From: Candidatus Microgenomates bacterium | GTDB taxonomy: Bacteria; Patescibacteriota; Microgenomatia; UBA1406; HO2-37-13b | Direction of reading: 5' to 3' | Assembly: GCA_025449735.1 (NCBI GenBank) | Contig: JANWIV010000002.1 | Location: 62,001 to 126,000, forward strand | DNA: 64,000 nt | Shown: positions 9,306 to 17,327 of the stretch, piece by piece | How positions within the stretch are numbered: position 1 is the stretch's first letter | Layout of the letters: each line of letters begins with the position of its first letter | The notes under the pieces: generated by a model | Database searches by the model: none | Told to the model about the DNA's origin: nothing | What the model saw: only the letters and a program-made list of their open reading frames with translations | Translations under genes and position numbers: made by a program

Positions 9306-9392
9306 TGCATGACAAAGATATTTGTCGTTCCTAGCGTAGTTTAGATCAACTAGATTGGTAAGTTATAAGCCCCAATCTGGGGCTTTTTTTGT
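9306..9392 (+). promoter_or_regulatory. Putative attenuator leader of the ribosomal protein operon
   Basis: The predicted leader can form four elements: hairpin 1 GACAAA-GATA-TTTGTC (9311-9326); hairpin 2 TAGTT-TAGATC-AACTA (9337-9352); an antiterminator in which CTAGATTGG (9350-9358) pairs with CCAATCTGG (9372-9380); and the terminator at 9367-9390. The antiterminator uses bases of both terminator arms, and hairpin 2 uses three bases of the antiterminator, so the structures compete. This is the classic logic of transcription attenuation, here before L3. Regulation by a ribosomal protein such as L4 (as in E. coli) is only an analogy. Confidence 0.7.
9367..9390 (+). terminator. Intrinsic terminator 2 nt before the rplC start
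   Basis: AAGCCCC (9367-9373), loop AATCT, GGGGCTT (9379-9385), with an uninterrupted T-run to 9390. The stem and T-run are textbook. It sits between the operon promoter and the rplC ATG at 9393, so it would stop transcription of the whole operon unless antiterminated; its position also occupies the place of a ribosome binding site. Confidence 0.85.
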
Positions 9393-10058
9393 ATGAAAAG
9401 ATTTATACTCGGAAAAAAACATGAAACTCTGCAAATGTTTAACGATGATGGGAAGCGAATCCCGGTAACTATTGTGAAATCTGAATCTTGTTATTTGGTT
9501 GGCATTAAAACCCAAGATAAGCACGGCTACTACTCAGCAGTGCTTGGTTTTGGAGACATGGCCAAACCTAAGAAACAGCGAGCTGGAGAACTAAAAAAAG
9601 CGGGGATAAAAACCCCGCTTCGTTTTTTAAAGGAAGTAAGGCTTACTGATGATATGGTGAAAGTGGGCGAAAAAGGCAAGCAAGCGCTAGTTCTCGGCGA
9701 GACCACAATTGAAATTGGTGGCAAAATTATGCCGCAGGACATGTTTGTGGTGCCGGCAATGCTATCAGTGAGCGGTCGATCAAAAGGTAAAGGCTTTGCC
9801 GGAGTTGTCAAACGACATGGTTTTGCTGGAGGGCCGGCGACTCATGGTCAATCAGATAGGCATCGAGCTCCAGGTTCAATTGGAGCTACCACCACCCCTG
9901 GTAGAGTGCTCAAGGGCAAGCGAATGGCCGGGCGAATGGGAAGGGTCAATAGCACGATAAGTGGGTTGTCGCTGGTATCAGCAAATGAGGACACATTGGT
10001 TATAAAAGGGATGCTTCCCGGTCGAACCGGAAGCCTACTCTTAATTACCGCAAAATAA
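9393..10058 (+). CDS. rplC: 50S ribosomal protein L3
   Basis: L3, an early-assembling 50S protein near the peptidyl transferase centre. At 221 residues it is normal. The central loop KRHGFAGGPATHGQSDRHR and the GRMG segment near the C-terminus are conserved. It opens the long operon; its ATG follows the terminator T-run by 2 nt, leaving no space for a Shine-Dalgarno. rplD starts 1 nt after its stop. Confidence 0.98.
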   Translation: MKRFILGKKHETLQMFNDDGKRIPVTIVKSESCYLVGIKTQDKHGYYSAVLGFGDMAKPKKQRAGELKKAGIKTPLRFLKEVRLTDDMVKVGEKGKQALVLGETTIEIGGKIMPQDMFVVPAMLSVSGRSKGKGFAGVVKRHGFAGGPATHGQSDRHRAPGSIGATTTPGRVLKGKRMAGRMGRVNSTISGLSLVSANEDTLVIKGMLPGRTGSLLLITAK

Positions 10059-10059
10059 T

Positions 10060-10749
10060 ATGGTAGCAACAAAAGCAGTAGCAGTTAAAAAAACAGTAAA
10101 GAAAGCGACCTCATTGACCATTCCGGTCATTGGTAGCGGACCTGCAAAAAAAGATGGCTTTGCTGTGTCAGAGGCAATCTTTAATGTCGTCGCCAGCCCA
10201 AAATTGCTTTCCCAATACGTGAGGGTTTATTTGGACCGAGCCAGATCCTCAAGAGCTAAAGCTCAAACCCGAGCTGAGGTAAGAGGTTCCAGTCGCAAGA
10301 TATATCGTCAAAAAGGCACTGGACGAGCTCGTCATGGGGATCGCCAGGCACCAATTTTTGTCGGTGGTGGCAAAGCTCATGGACCAAAAGGGATCTCTCG
10401 CATCTTGACAATAAATAAAAAGCAGCGTCAAAAGGCCCTTCTTTATGCCTTGTCACTCAAGCTTAAAAACAATTCAATCTATATGTCTCCTCAATTGGAA
10501 AAGGTCGGCGGCAAAACAAAAGAAATTTTGCCGATTTTAGCCAATGTTGAGAAGAGATCTGGATCGATTCTAATTGTCTTGCCGGATAAAAATTCCGAGC
10601 TTTTAGTGCGATCAATTTCTAATATTGGTAACATTCGCTCCACCTCAGCTCAAAACCTTAATGCTTATGAAGTGATGCAATCTGAAACCATCCTTTTTTC
10701 GCCCTCAGGACTAGCCGCTTTTATGAGTTTGCGTGAAAAAAAGTCATGA
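10060..10749 (+). CDS. rplD: 50S ribosomal protein L4
   Basis: L4 (229 residues) contacts 23S rRNA domain I and the exit tunnel. The tunnel loop with RKIYRQKGTGRARHG and the GGGKAHGP stretch are clear. The first 25 or so residues are a Lys/Ala/Val-rich extension not usual in the family. In E. coli L4 represses the S10 operon through its leader, which makes it a candidate regulator of the attenuator upstream of rplC. Its end overlaps rplW by an ATGA. Confidence 0.97.
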   Translation: MVATKAVAVKKTVKKATSLTIPVIGSGPAKKDGFAVSEAIFNVVASPKLLSQYVRVYLDRARSSRAKAQTRAEVRGSSRKIYRQKGTGRARHGDRQAPIFVGGGKAHGPKGISRILTINKKQRQKALLYALSLKLKNNSIYMSPQLEKVGGKTKEILPILANVEKRSGSILIVLPDKNSELLVRSISNIGNIRSTSAQNLNAYEVMQSETILFSPSGLAAFMSLREKKS

Positions 10750-11033
10750 AATCAAATCATATATTAATCAAGCCTATTATCACCGAGAAAGCAATGCAGC
10801 ATGTCAAAAGCAACGTCTATAGCTTTCAGGTGAACAGAAACGCTAATAAGCATCAGATTAAAAAAATTATTGAATCACTTTTTAAGGTTTCAGTGAGTCG
10901 AGTTCGTACTATTGTGCGTCGTGGCAAGACTCGTCGGGGGGGGAAAAAGCGAATTGAAAAAAGGTTGCCAGACAGAAAAATCGCCCATATATTAGTTTCC
11001 AAAGGGACAATAGACTTGTTTCCTAAAACATAA
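10746..11033 (+). CDS. rplW: 50S ribosomal protein L23
   Basis: L23 (95 residues), the exit-tunnel protein that docks signal recognition particle and trigger factor. The N-terminal IKPIITEKA motif and the basic RRGKTRRGGKKR loop are present. Start overlaps the rplD stop (ATGA), implying coupled translation. Confidence 0.97.
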   Translation: MKSNHILIKPIITEKAMQHVKSNVYSFQVNRNANKHQIKKIIESLFKVSVSRVRTIVRRGKTRRGGKKRIEKRLPDRKIAHILVSKGTIDLFPKT

Positions 11034-11035
11034 AC

Positions 11036-11809
11036 ATGAATATTGCAGGAATCAGTTACTCATCATCAACAGCCCAAAAAGGATTGCGAAAGATTTTAAA
11101 AAAGACCTCTGGTCGAGATGGACAAGGTCATATTTCAACCCGACATCGTGGCGGGAGACACAAGCGATTTTTGCGATTAATCGATTTTAAACGGGATAAG
11201 GTCGGCATGGAAGCGACGGTATTATCTATTGAATATGATCCCAACAGAAGCGCCAATATCGCGCTCTTAGAATATTCTGACGGTGAGAAGCGCTATATAC
11301 TCTGTCCAACTGGCCTTAAGGCTAAGGACACGGTCATGTCTGGGGTAAAGGGAGAGATAAAAATTGGTAATGCCTTGCCTTTGATGTCAATTCCAATCGG
11401 CACTGAAATTCACAATGTGGAGTTGTATCCAGGCTTGGGAGGCAAGATGATTAAGAGCGCTGGAGGTTTTGCGGTAATCGTCGCTAAAGGTGAAAAGCAT
11501 GTTGATATTAAGCTGAGCTCAAAAGAAATCAGACGCTTGCCAGCGCTTTGTATGGCGACTATTGGTCGAGTTAGTAGATCAGAAAATAAAAATAACAATC
11601 TTAAAAAAGCGGGAGATAGTCGTCATCGGGGTCGTCGACCAACTGTCCGAGGCACGGCGATGCATCCAGGAGCTCACCCTCATGGTGGTGGAGAGGGCAG
11701 GTCTAGCCAGGGAATGAATCCAAAAACCAAATGGGGTAAACCGGCTTTTGGTAAGCGTACCCGAACAAAAAAGTGGAGCGACAAATTTATTATTAAAAGA
11801 CGTAAATAA
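11036..11809 (+). CDS. rplB: 50S ribosomal protein L2 (short N-terminus)
   Basis: L2 supports peptidyl transfer and subunit joining. The C-terminal signature VRGTAMHPGAHPHGGGEG and the N-terminal HRGGRHKR are intact. At 257 residues it lacks roughly 18 of the N-terminal residues usual in bacterial L2 (no KPTSPGRR-type opening). In most bacteria rpsS follows; here rplV follows after 5 nt and S19 is found 3.4 kb downstream. Confidence 0.97.
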   Translation: MNIAGISYSSSTAQKGLRKILKKTSGRDGQGHISTRHRGGRHKRFLRLIDFKRDKVGMEATVLSIEYDPNRSANIALLEYSDGEKRYILCPTGLKAKDTVMSGVKGEIKIGNALPLMSIPIGTEIHNVELYPGLGGKMIKSAGGFAVIVAKGEKHVDIKLSSKEIRRLPALCMATIGRVSRSENKNNNLKKAGDSRHRGRRPTVRGTAMHPGAHPHGGGEGRSSQGMNPKTKWGKPAFGKRTRTKKWSDKFIIKRRK

Positions 11810-11814
11810 ACAGC

Positions 11815-12219
11815 ATGCAAATACAAAGCTATATTAAATACAATCGAATTTCACCAATTAAATTGCGCACGCTCTTGTCTGATATAAGAAAGCTGACTCC
11901 TCAGGAGGCAACCGATAAGCTATTTTTGATGCAAGATAGATCAGCAAAAATGCTTCACCGAGCTATAAAATCAGCGATTACATCAGCTAATAGCGCTAAT
12001 TATGAGGGTAGTTCGCTCGTTTTTAAAGAGATTATTGTCGAGGCCGGACCCTCTTTTAAAAGATTCAGAGCCGGTTCAAGAGGTATGGCATCTCCTTACA
12101 AAAGGCCAACGTCACATATAAAAATAATCCTAACCGGAGAAAAAGTAACAGAAGAAAAAGTAGTTAATAAGCCTGAAAAGAAAGAAGTAAAAGTTAAATC
12201 AATTAAACCAAATAAATAA
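11815..12219 (+). CDS. rplV: 50S ribosomal protein L22
   Basis: L22 (134 residues) lines the exit tunnel. The core has NRISPIKLR near the start and RGMASPYKRPTSHIKIIL near the end of the globular part. The last 25 or so residues are a Lys/Glu/Val-rich tail beyond the usual C-terminus. It directly follows rplB because S19 is missing from this place. Confidence 0.95.
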   Translation: MQIQSYIKYNRISPIKLRTLLSDIRKLTPQEATDKLFLMQDRSAKMLHRAIKSAITSANSANYEGSSLVFKEIIVEAGPSFKRFRAGSRGMASPYKRPTSHIKIILTGEKVTEEKVVNKPEKKEVKVKSIKPNK

Positions 12220-12220
12220 T

Positions 12221-12862
12221 ATGGGTCAAAAAGTACATCCTTTTGGATTTCGTCTTGGTATCACCAAATTTTGGGATTCAAGATGGATTTTCCCAGATAA
12301 AAAAGTCTATCGAGCGGCACTAATCAATGACATTGCCATAAGAGAAGGTATTATGAAAAAATTTGCTTTTGCCATTGTGACTAGAGTCGAGATTGAGCGC
12401 GCCATTAATAAGGTCGTGGTGACAATACATGCCGTCAAGCCGGGCATGATCATTGGTCGAGGTGGCAAGGGGCTTGAGGATGTCAAGAAATTCATCACTG
12501 GTACTTTAGGTAAAAATTATGTCGACGAGCAAAAACTAAAAATAGAGCTTCATGTCGAGCATGTAAAGAAACCATATTTAAGCGCTTATTATGTGGCGCA
12601 GGATATTGGCAATAAATTGATTCGCAATCTACCCCATCGCTTGGTGGTGCATCAGGCACTCGATCGAGTCCGTGAAGCTGGTGGGAAAGGCGTCAAAATT
12701 CAACTTGGTGGGCGTATTCGGGGTGCCACCATTAGTCGAACCGAGAAATATTTTGAAGGGACGATTCCCTCATCAACTATAAGAGAAGATATTGATTTTG
12801 CCAGTTTCCCAGCACGAACCAGATCAGGTTATGTTGGAGTTAAAGTCTGGATCGCCAAATAA
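12221..12862 (+). CDS. rpsC: 30S ribosomal protein S3
   Basis: S3 (213 residues) forms part of the mRNA entry channel. It opens with the conserved MGQKVHPFGFRLG, carries the KH-domain GxxG loop as IIGRGGKG near residue 76, and ends with a C-terminal domain containing GRIRGATISRTEKY. It is separated from rplP by a 65-bp spacer of repeated AATTAGAAA words. Confidence 0.98.
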   Translation: MGQKVHPFGFRLGITKFWDSRWIFPDKKVYRAALINDIAIREGIMKKFAFAIVTRVEIERAINKVVVTIHAVKPGMIIGRGGKGLEDVKKFITGTLGKNYVDEQKLKIELHVEHVKKPYLSAYYVAQDIGNKLIRNLPHRLVVHQALDRVREAGGKGVKIQLGGRIRGATISRTEKYFEGTIPSSTIREDIDFASFPARTRSGYVGVKVWIAK

Positions 12863-12927
12863 AGTTAAAAATTAATGAGATTTGTTTAGAAATTAGAAAT
12901 TAGAGCAATTAGAAATTTTCAAAAGAT
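12863..12927 (+). repeat. A/T-word spacer between rpsC and rplP
   Basis: Contains tandem imperfect copies of TTAGAAA (about 12885-12915). The same word array appears before the ferredoxin gene (about 59435-59457). It interrupts an otherwise tightly packed operon. Confidence 0.65.
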
Positions 12928-13338
12928 ATGTTACAGCCAAAAAGACAAAAATTTAGAAAACAGTTTCGCGGTAGTTGGAAGACAATCGCCATCAAAGGGG
13001 GCACGATTGTTTTTGGCCATTATGGTGTCAAAACTATGGAGCCAGGCTGGATTACTGACCGTCAAATTGAAGCTTGTCGCGTGGTTATGGCAAGAGCGAC
13101 AAGAAAAGCGGGAAAATTTTGGATTAGAATTTTTCCTGATAAACCTTTTAGTAAAAAACCACCCGAGGTCACAATGGGAGGAGGCAAAGGAGATATTTCT
13201 CATTTTGTCGCTGTCGTAAGCCCAGGAAGAGTGCTTTTTGAATACGAAATTCCAGATCATCTCGAAGCTAAACATGTCCATAAAGTCTTGTCCTCGAAAT
13301 TAGGATTAAATACAAAATTAGTTGAAAAAAGATCATGA
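12928..13338 (+). CDS. rplP: 50S ribosomal protein L16
   Basis: L16 (136 residues) lies near the A-site finger and tRNA elbow. The opening MLQPKRQKFRKQFRG and the PFSKKPPEVTMGGGKGD segment are characteristic. The stop overlaps the rpmC start as ATGA. Confidence 0.97.
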   Translation: MLQPKRQKFRKQFRGSWKTIAIKGGTIVFGHYGVKTMEPGWITDRQIEACRVVMARATRKAGKFWIRIFPDKPFSKKPPEVTMGGGKGDISHFVAVVSPGRVLFEYEIPDHLEAKHVHKVLSSKLGLNTKLVEKRS

Positions 13339-13508
13339 AAGTAAAACCAGTATTAACAAACGAGATTGATCGCTTGCGCCTTGATTTGACAAATAAAAAA
13401 CTTGAGGCAAAGCTTGATCAAAGTAGCGATAAAAATACCATCTCGAAATTAAAAAAACAGTTAGCAATTGCCTTGACTAAACGTCAATTGGAGGCCGTCA
13501 AAAAATAA
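13335..13508 (+). CDS. rpmC: 50S ribosomal protein L29
   Basis: A 57-residue Leu/Lys-rich helical protein with ATGA overlap to rplP and placed before rpsQ, exactly the L29 position. Sequence: NEIDRLRLDLTNKKLEAKL near the start and KKQLAIALTKRQLEA near the end, fitting the two-helix L29 fold. Divergent in sequence, but context makes the call strong. Confidence 0.92.
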   Translation: MKVKPVLTNEIDRLRLDLTNKKLEAKLDQSSDKNTISKLKKQLAIALTKRQLEAVKK

Positions 13509-13510
13509 TT

Positions 13511-13744
13511 ATGGCTAAAATACTAGTCGGAACCGTCGTTTCAACGAAAATGGAGAAAACAGTTGTGGTCGAAATTGAGCGTGCCTTTCGTCATAAGCTT
13601 TATAAGAAGATCATCAAAAGAAGCAAGAGATATCAAGCTCATAATTTGACGGACGGGCTTGCCGTTGGCGACAGAGTCAGAATTGAGCAAGTTAGACCAA
13701 TTTCAAAACACAAGCATTTTCAAGTTGTCGCTAAAGTTGAATAA
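13511..13744 (+). CDS. rpsQ: 30S ribosomal protein S17
   Basis: S17 (77 residues), an OB-fold primary 16S rRNA binder. Seen: GTVVSTKMEKTVVVEIER at the start and RIEQVRPISKHKHFQVV near the end. Normal size; SD-less start in an AATTATG context. Confidence 0.97.
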   Translation: MAKILVGTVVSTKMEKTVVVEIERAFRHKLYKKIIKRSKRYQAHNLTDGLAVGDRVRIEQVRPISKHKHFQVVAKVE

Positions 13745-13749
13745 ATAAT

Positions 13750-14124
13750 ATGTTGCAATTAAGATCGATTTTAACAGTTTGCGATAATACTGGCGCCAGA
13801 AAAGGGCAACTAATTGGTATTCCTGGGTCAGGAAACAAAAAAATTGCCAAAGTCGGTACCGTCATTACCGTCTCTATAAGAGAAGCCGATCCAAATTCTC
13901 CAGTAAAAAAGGGAGATATTGAACAAGCGGTTATTGTCCGCAGTAAGAAAGAAATTAGGCGAGTCGATGGCACTTATATTAGGTTTGATGATAATGCCTG
14001 TATATTGCTCACCGGAAGCAAGTCAAAAGATCCAAAAGGGACCCGATTTTTTGGTCCAATTGCCAGAGAAATAAGAGACAAAGGCTATGCTAAGATTGCT
14101 AGTTCGGCAAGCGAAATGTACTAA
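13750..14124 (+). CDS. rplN: 50S ribosomal protein L14
   Basis: L14 (124 residues) lies at the subunit interface. The beginning (MLQLRSILTVCDNTGARKG) and the internal VIVRSKKEIRRVDGTYIRFD stretch match the family. Start in AATAATATG context without Shine-Dalgarno. Confidence 0.98.
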   Translation: MLQLRSILTVCDNTGARKGQLIGIPGSGNKKIAKVGTVITVSIREADPNSPVKKGDIEQAVIVRSKKEIRRVDGTYIRFDDNACILLTGSKSKDPKGTRFFGPIAREIRDKGYAKIASSASEMY

Positions 14125-14129
14125 AAAAT

Positions 14130-14438
14130 ATGAAACTTAAAAAGGGTGATCACATCATCGTTATTACCGGTAAAGATAAAGGGAGAGAAGGGACAATCGA
14201 AAAAGTTTACTTTAAACAAAATAAGGTGCTCGTTCCTAAGGTCAATCTTTATAAGCGTCATATTAAAAAATCAGATGCCGCACCACAAGGAGGCTTAGTA
14301 GAGTTGCCAAGACCGATTGATGTCTCAAAAGTGATGTTGCTATCCCCAAAAACAAAAAAACCGACGCGCGTTGGTTACAAAATTAATCAGGGCAAAAAAG
14401 TCCGGATTGCAAAAAGCACCGGCGAAATTTTGAGCTAA
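14130..14438 (+). CDS. rplX: 50S ribosomal protein L24
   Basis: L24 (102 residues), an assembly-initiating 50S protein. A KOW motif is clear near the start (KGDHIIVITGKDKGREG). Located between L14 and L5 as usual. Confidence 0.97.
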   Translation: MKLKKGDHIIVITGKDKGREGTIEKVYFKQNKVLVPKVNLYKRHIKKSDAAPQGGLVELPRPIDVSKVMLLSPKTKKPTRVGYKINQGKKVRIAKSTGEILS

Positions 14439-14443
14439 AAAAT

Positions 14444-14980
14444 ATGTCATTTCAAAAAATATTTAAAGAAACAATTAAGAGTGAGCTAGGAACCGAGCTC
14501 AATATAGTGAATCCAATGGCGATTCCTACGGTCAGCAAAGTGGTGATCAATGTAGGGGCTGGTGAAGCGGTGGTATCTAAAAACGTCACTGAAAAAATTG
14601 CCGGTGACATTGCTCTTTTGACAGGTCAAAAGCCAATAATTACCAAAGCCAGAGTGGCGGTGTCAGCTTTTAAAATAAGAAGAGGTCAGCCGATTGGCGT
14701 CAAAGTTACCCTTAGGGGTGCACGCATGTATGATTTTTTAGAGAAATTGTTTAAAATTGTTTTGCCACGAATAAGAGATTTTCGAGGCATACCAGTCAAA
14801 AGCTTTGATGGTGCCGGTAACCTAAATATCGGGCTTCCTGATCAGACGCTCTTTCCTGAGATTGACTATGATAAAATAGATAAGATCAGAGGCTTGGAAA
14901 TAACTATTGTGACAAGCACCAAGAATAAAGATCATGCGAAGCAGTTACTCCAAAAAATGGGATTAGTATTTCAAGAGTAA
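14444..14980 (+). CDS. rplE: 50S ribosomal protein L5
   Basis: L5 (178 residues) binds 5S rRNA and contacts P-site tRNA. Seen: PTVSKVVINVGAGEA, a central GVKVTLRGARMYDFL and PRIRDFRG, and PEIDYDKIDKIRGLEIT at the C-terminus. Confidence 0.98.
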   Translation: MSFQKIFKETIKSELGTELNIVNPMAIPTVSKVVINVGAGEAVVSKNVTEKIAGDIALLTGQKPIITKARVAVSAFKIRRGQPIGVKVTLRGARMYDFLEKLFKIVLPRIRDFRGIPVKSFDGAGNLNIGLPDQTLFPEIDYDKIDKIRGLEITIVTSTKNKDHAKQLLQKMGLVFQE

Positions 14981-14986
14981 AACAAT

Positions 14987-15172
14987 ATGGCAAAAACATC
15001 AGATGAAGTAAAGTTTCATAAAAAACAAAAGTTTAAGACGCGATTTGTCAATCGTTGTTCGCTTTGTGGCCGAAATCGTGCCTACATGCGTCGATTTGGA
15101 TTGTGTCGAATTTGTTTCCGTGAACACGCATTAAAAGGAGAAATTCCAGGAGTTAAAAAAATTTCATGGTAA
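14987..15172 (+). CDS. rpsN: 30S ribosomal protein S14, zinc-binding type
   Basis: The short zinc form of S14 (61 residues): Cys at 24, 27, 40 and 43 make a CxxC...CxxC site, followed by FREHA and a terminal SW. In the usual spc order rpsH would come next; here a 53-bp word spacer and then rpsS intervene. Confidence 0.97.
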   Translation: MAKTSDEVKFHKKQKFKTRFVNRCSLCGRNRAYMRRFGLCRICFREHALKGEIPGVKKISW

Positions 15173-15225
15173 GCACTATGAGGGCTGAATGTTACATGTT
15201 TCGTGTTTCATGATTTGTAAATAAT
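15173..15225 (+). repeat. Word spacer at the S14-S19 junction
   Basis: A short low-complexity spacer containing ACATGTTTCGTGTTTCATG, which is internally repetitive and partly self-complementary. It marks the exact point where the displaced S19 gene joins the operon. No gene. Confidence 0.55.
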
Positions 15226-15510
15226 ATGAGTAGATCACAAAAAAAAGGACCAAATGTTGATGAGAGGTTGCTGAAGAAAGTCAACGCCCAAAAAGAATCG
15301 GGCGACAGGTCACCAATCAAAACTTGGTCAAGAGCTAGTCAAATGGCTCCAGATTATGTCGGTCATCGTTTGGCGATCCATAATGGTCGAAAATTTATCG
15401 AAATATTTGTATCTGAGGCGATGGTGGGTCACTATTTAGGAGAATTTTCACCGACACGCACCTTTAGAAGTCATGGTAAAGTTACCAAGCGCGTGCTTGA
15501 AAAGACTTAA
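15226..15510 (+). CDS. rpsS: 30S ribosomal protein S19 (displaced)
   Basis: S19 (94 residues) forms intersubunit bridges in the 30S head. Seen: [16 protein letters not shown] at the start, [38 protein letters not shown]. The identity is certain, but the position is unusual: S19 normally lies between L2 and L22, whereas here it sits between S14 and S8. Confidence 0.98.
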   Translation: MSRSQKKGPNVDERLLKKVNAQKESGDRSPIKTWSRASQMAPDYVGHRLAIHNGRKFIEIFVSEAMVGHYLGEFSPTRTFRSHGKVTKRVLEKT

Positions 15511-15518
15511 AAAAATAT

Positions 15519-15908
15519 ATGTCAACAATAATTATCGATTCAGTGATCAGACTTAAAAATGGCTATATGGCTGGGCGAAGAGAATTAGTATTGCAATATT
15601 CTAATTTGAATGTGCAGGCGATGACTATTCTTAAGAAAAATCAGTATATTAAAGATTTTGAAGTAATTACCGATGGGGCGAAAAAAAGCATTAATGTCGC
15701 GCTCCTTTATGACGCTTCCGTCCCGGCAATCGCCGATGTGAAAATAGTTTCTAAGTCGGGCAGGCGAATTTATCAAAAAGCGTCTCACCTCCCTTCAGTT
15801 TTGGGAGGAATGGGACTAGCCGTGGTGACCACCTCACAAGGGGTAATGACTGCGAGTGATGCTAAAAAGAATAAAATCGGTGGGGAGATTCTATTTAAGA
15901 TTTGGTAA
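15519..15908 (+). CDS. rpsH: 30S ribosomal protein S8
   Basis: S8 (129 residues), a central-domain primary binder; in E. coli it represses the spc operon. The C-terminal GGMGLAVVTTSQGVMTASDAKK matches the STSKGIMTxxxAR family signature. The gene begins 8 nt after rpsS. Confidence 0.97.
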   Translation: MSTIIIDSVIRLKNGYMAGRRELVLQYSNLNVQAMTILKKNQYIKDFEVITDGAKKSINVALLYDASVPAIADVKIVSKSGRRIYQKASHLPSVLGGMGLAVVTTSQGVMTASDAKKNKIGGEILFKIW

Positions 15909-15938
15909 TTTAGGAAAAAATTTACACAAATATATAAT

Positions 15939-16478
15939 ATGTCAAAAATAGGTGAAAAAGAAATTTTACTCAATGGAGTAAATGTCGACGTTGTCAAGCA
16001 AACAGTTTCAGTTAAAGGTAGCCAAGGTGACCTGCAAATTGATTTGCCGCGTGGCATCGATGCCGTTTTAAGTGAGGGGCAGGTTCTTGTCAAGCGATCA
16101 ACAGACCAGAAAAAAGTCAGGTCGCTTCATGGTTTATTTCGCTCACTGATTGCTAATGCAGTACTTGGTGTTGAGAAACCTTGGACCAAAACACTGAAAA
16201 TATTTGGTACTGGCTATCGGGTTAAACAACAGGATGATGGAATCGTGCTTGAAGTCGGTTATTCTCATCCGGTTGCCTTTAATAAGATTGATGGTGTGAC
16301 CCTGCTCGTCAAGGGTCAAGATACGATCGTGGTGTCGGGAGTTGATAAACAAAAAGTTGGTGAAGTGGCCTACAAAATTCGCAGCATTAAAAAACCGGAC
16401 CCATATAAAGGTAAAGGAATTCGCTATGCTAAGGAGATATTGCATCTAAAGCCAGGGAAGAAATCAAAAGTTGAATAA
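15939..16478 (+). CDS. rplF: 50S ribosomal protein L6
   Basis: L6 (179 residues) lies near the factor-binding site. Two-domain organisation is preserved, and the C-terminal PDPYKGKGIRYAKEIL is the family signature. SD-less start in ATATAATATG. Confidence 0.98.
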   Translation: MSKIGEKEILLNGVNVDVVKQTVSVKGSQGDLQIDLPRGIDAVLSEGQVLVKRSTDQKKVRSLHGLFRSLIANAVLGVEKPWTKTLKIFGTGYRVKQQDDGIVLEVGYSHPVAFNKIDGVTLLVKGQDTIVVSGVDKQKVGEVAYKIRSIKKPDPYKGKGIRYAKEILHLKPGKKSKVE

Positions 16479-16486
16479 TAAAAAAT

Positions 16487-16846
16487 ATGAGTAGTGAACT
16501 AAAATTAAAACACAAAAGAGCAAAGAGGCGAGCGACCCGTGTTCGTTCAAGAATCGCCGGCACCGCTGAGAAACCTCGTTTGTCAGTATACCGTTCAAGC
16601 AAACACCTTTATGCTCAGGTGATCAATGATGAGAAGGGTGTGACGATTATTGCTGTTAGCACAATGAAAATGCCAAAAGGGAGCTTGACTAAAACTAAAA
16701 AAGCCGAAGAGATCGGCGCGGAACTTGGCAAAGTCCTACTTAAAAAGAAAGTCACTCAAGTCGTTTTTGATCGTGGTCGTTATAAATATACTGGACGAGT
16801 TCGCCAGCTTGCCGAGGCCGTAAGGAGTATCGGCATCACAATCTAA
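16487..16846 (+). CDS. rplR: 50S ribosomal protein L18
   Basis: L18 (119 residues) carries 5S rRNA. Basic N-terminus, RLSVYRSSKHLYAQVI in the first third and VFDRGRYKYTGRV near the end match the family. Confidence 0.98.
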   Translation: MSSELKLKHKRAKRRATRVRSRIAGTAEKPRLSVYRSSKHLYAQVINDEKGVTIIAVSTMKMPKGSLTKTKKAEEIGAELGKVLLKKKVTQVVFDRGRYKYTGRVRQLAEAVRSIGITI

Positions 16847-16847
16847 T

Positions 16848-17327
16848 ATGAGACCAAGAGACAACAGATTTGAAGGTAATAAAGAGTTTTCTGAAGAGGT
16901 ACTGCTGATTCGTCGTGTATCCAAAAAAACGCCAGGCGGTAGTACCATTAATTTTTCGGCATTGGTGGTAATCGGTGATCGAAAAGGTCAAGTTGGTATT
17001 GGACTCGGGCGTGGGCTTGAAGTGCCTCAAGCGATTAGAAAGGCGATTCGTCGCGCTAAAAAAGAAATGTTTACCATTCCACTTATAAACGAGACGATTC
17101 CTCATGATATTAAGGTAAAATATAAATCAGCCAACATAATTCTAAAACCAGCCCCCAAAGGAGCCGGTCTTAAGGTCGGTAGTGTGGTTAGGTCAATATT
17201 AAGCGTAGCTGGAGTGAGAAATGCCTCTGGCAAAATTTTGCGTTCTCGTAATCAAATTACCAATGCCTATGGCGTCGTCAAGGGATTGAAGATGCTTCAG
17301 GCTAAAAAAAATAATAATCATGCTTAA
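16848..17327 (+). CDS. rpsE: 30S ribosomal protein S5
   Basis: S5 (159 residues) acts in decoding fidelity. The double-stranded RNA-binding-like domain (VVIGDRKGQVGIGLGRG) and the second domain with VRSILSVAGVRNA are present. rplO follows directly with an 8-nt overlap; there is no rpmD (L30) between them, a CPR trait. Confidence 0.98.
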   Translation: MRPRDNRFEGNKEFSEEVLLIRRVSKKTPGGSTINFSALVVIGDRKGQVGIGLGRGLEVPQAIRKAIRRAKKEMFTIPLINETIPHDIKVKYKSANIILKPAPKGAGLKVGSVVRSILSVAGVRNASGKILRSRNQITNAYGVVKGLKMLQAKKNNNHA

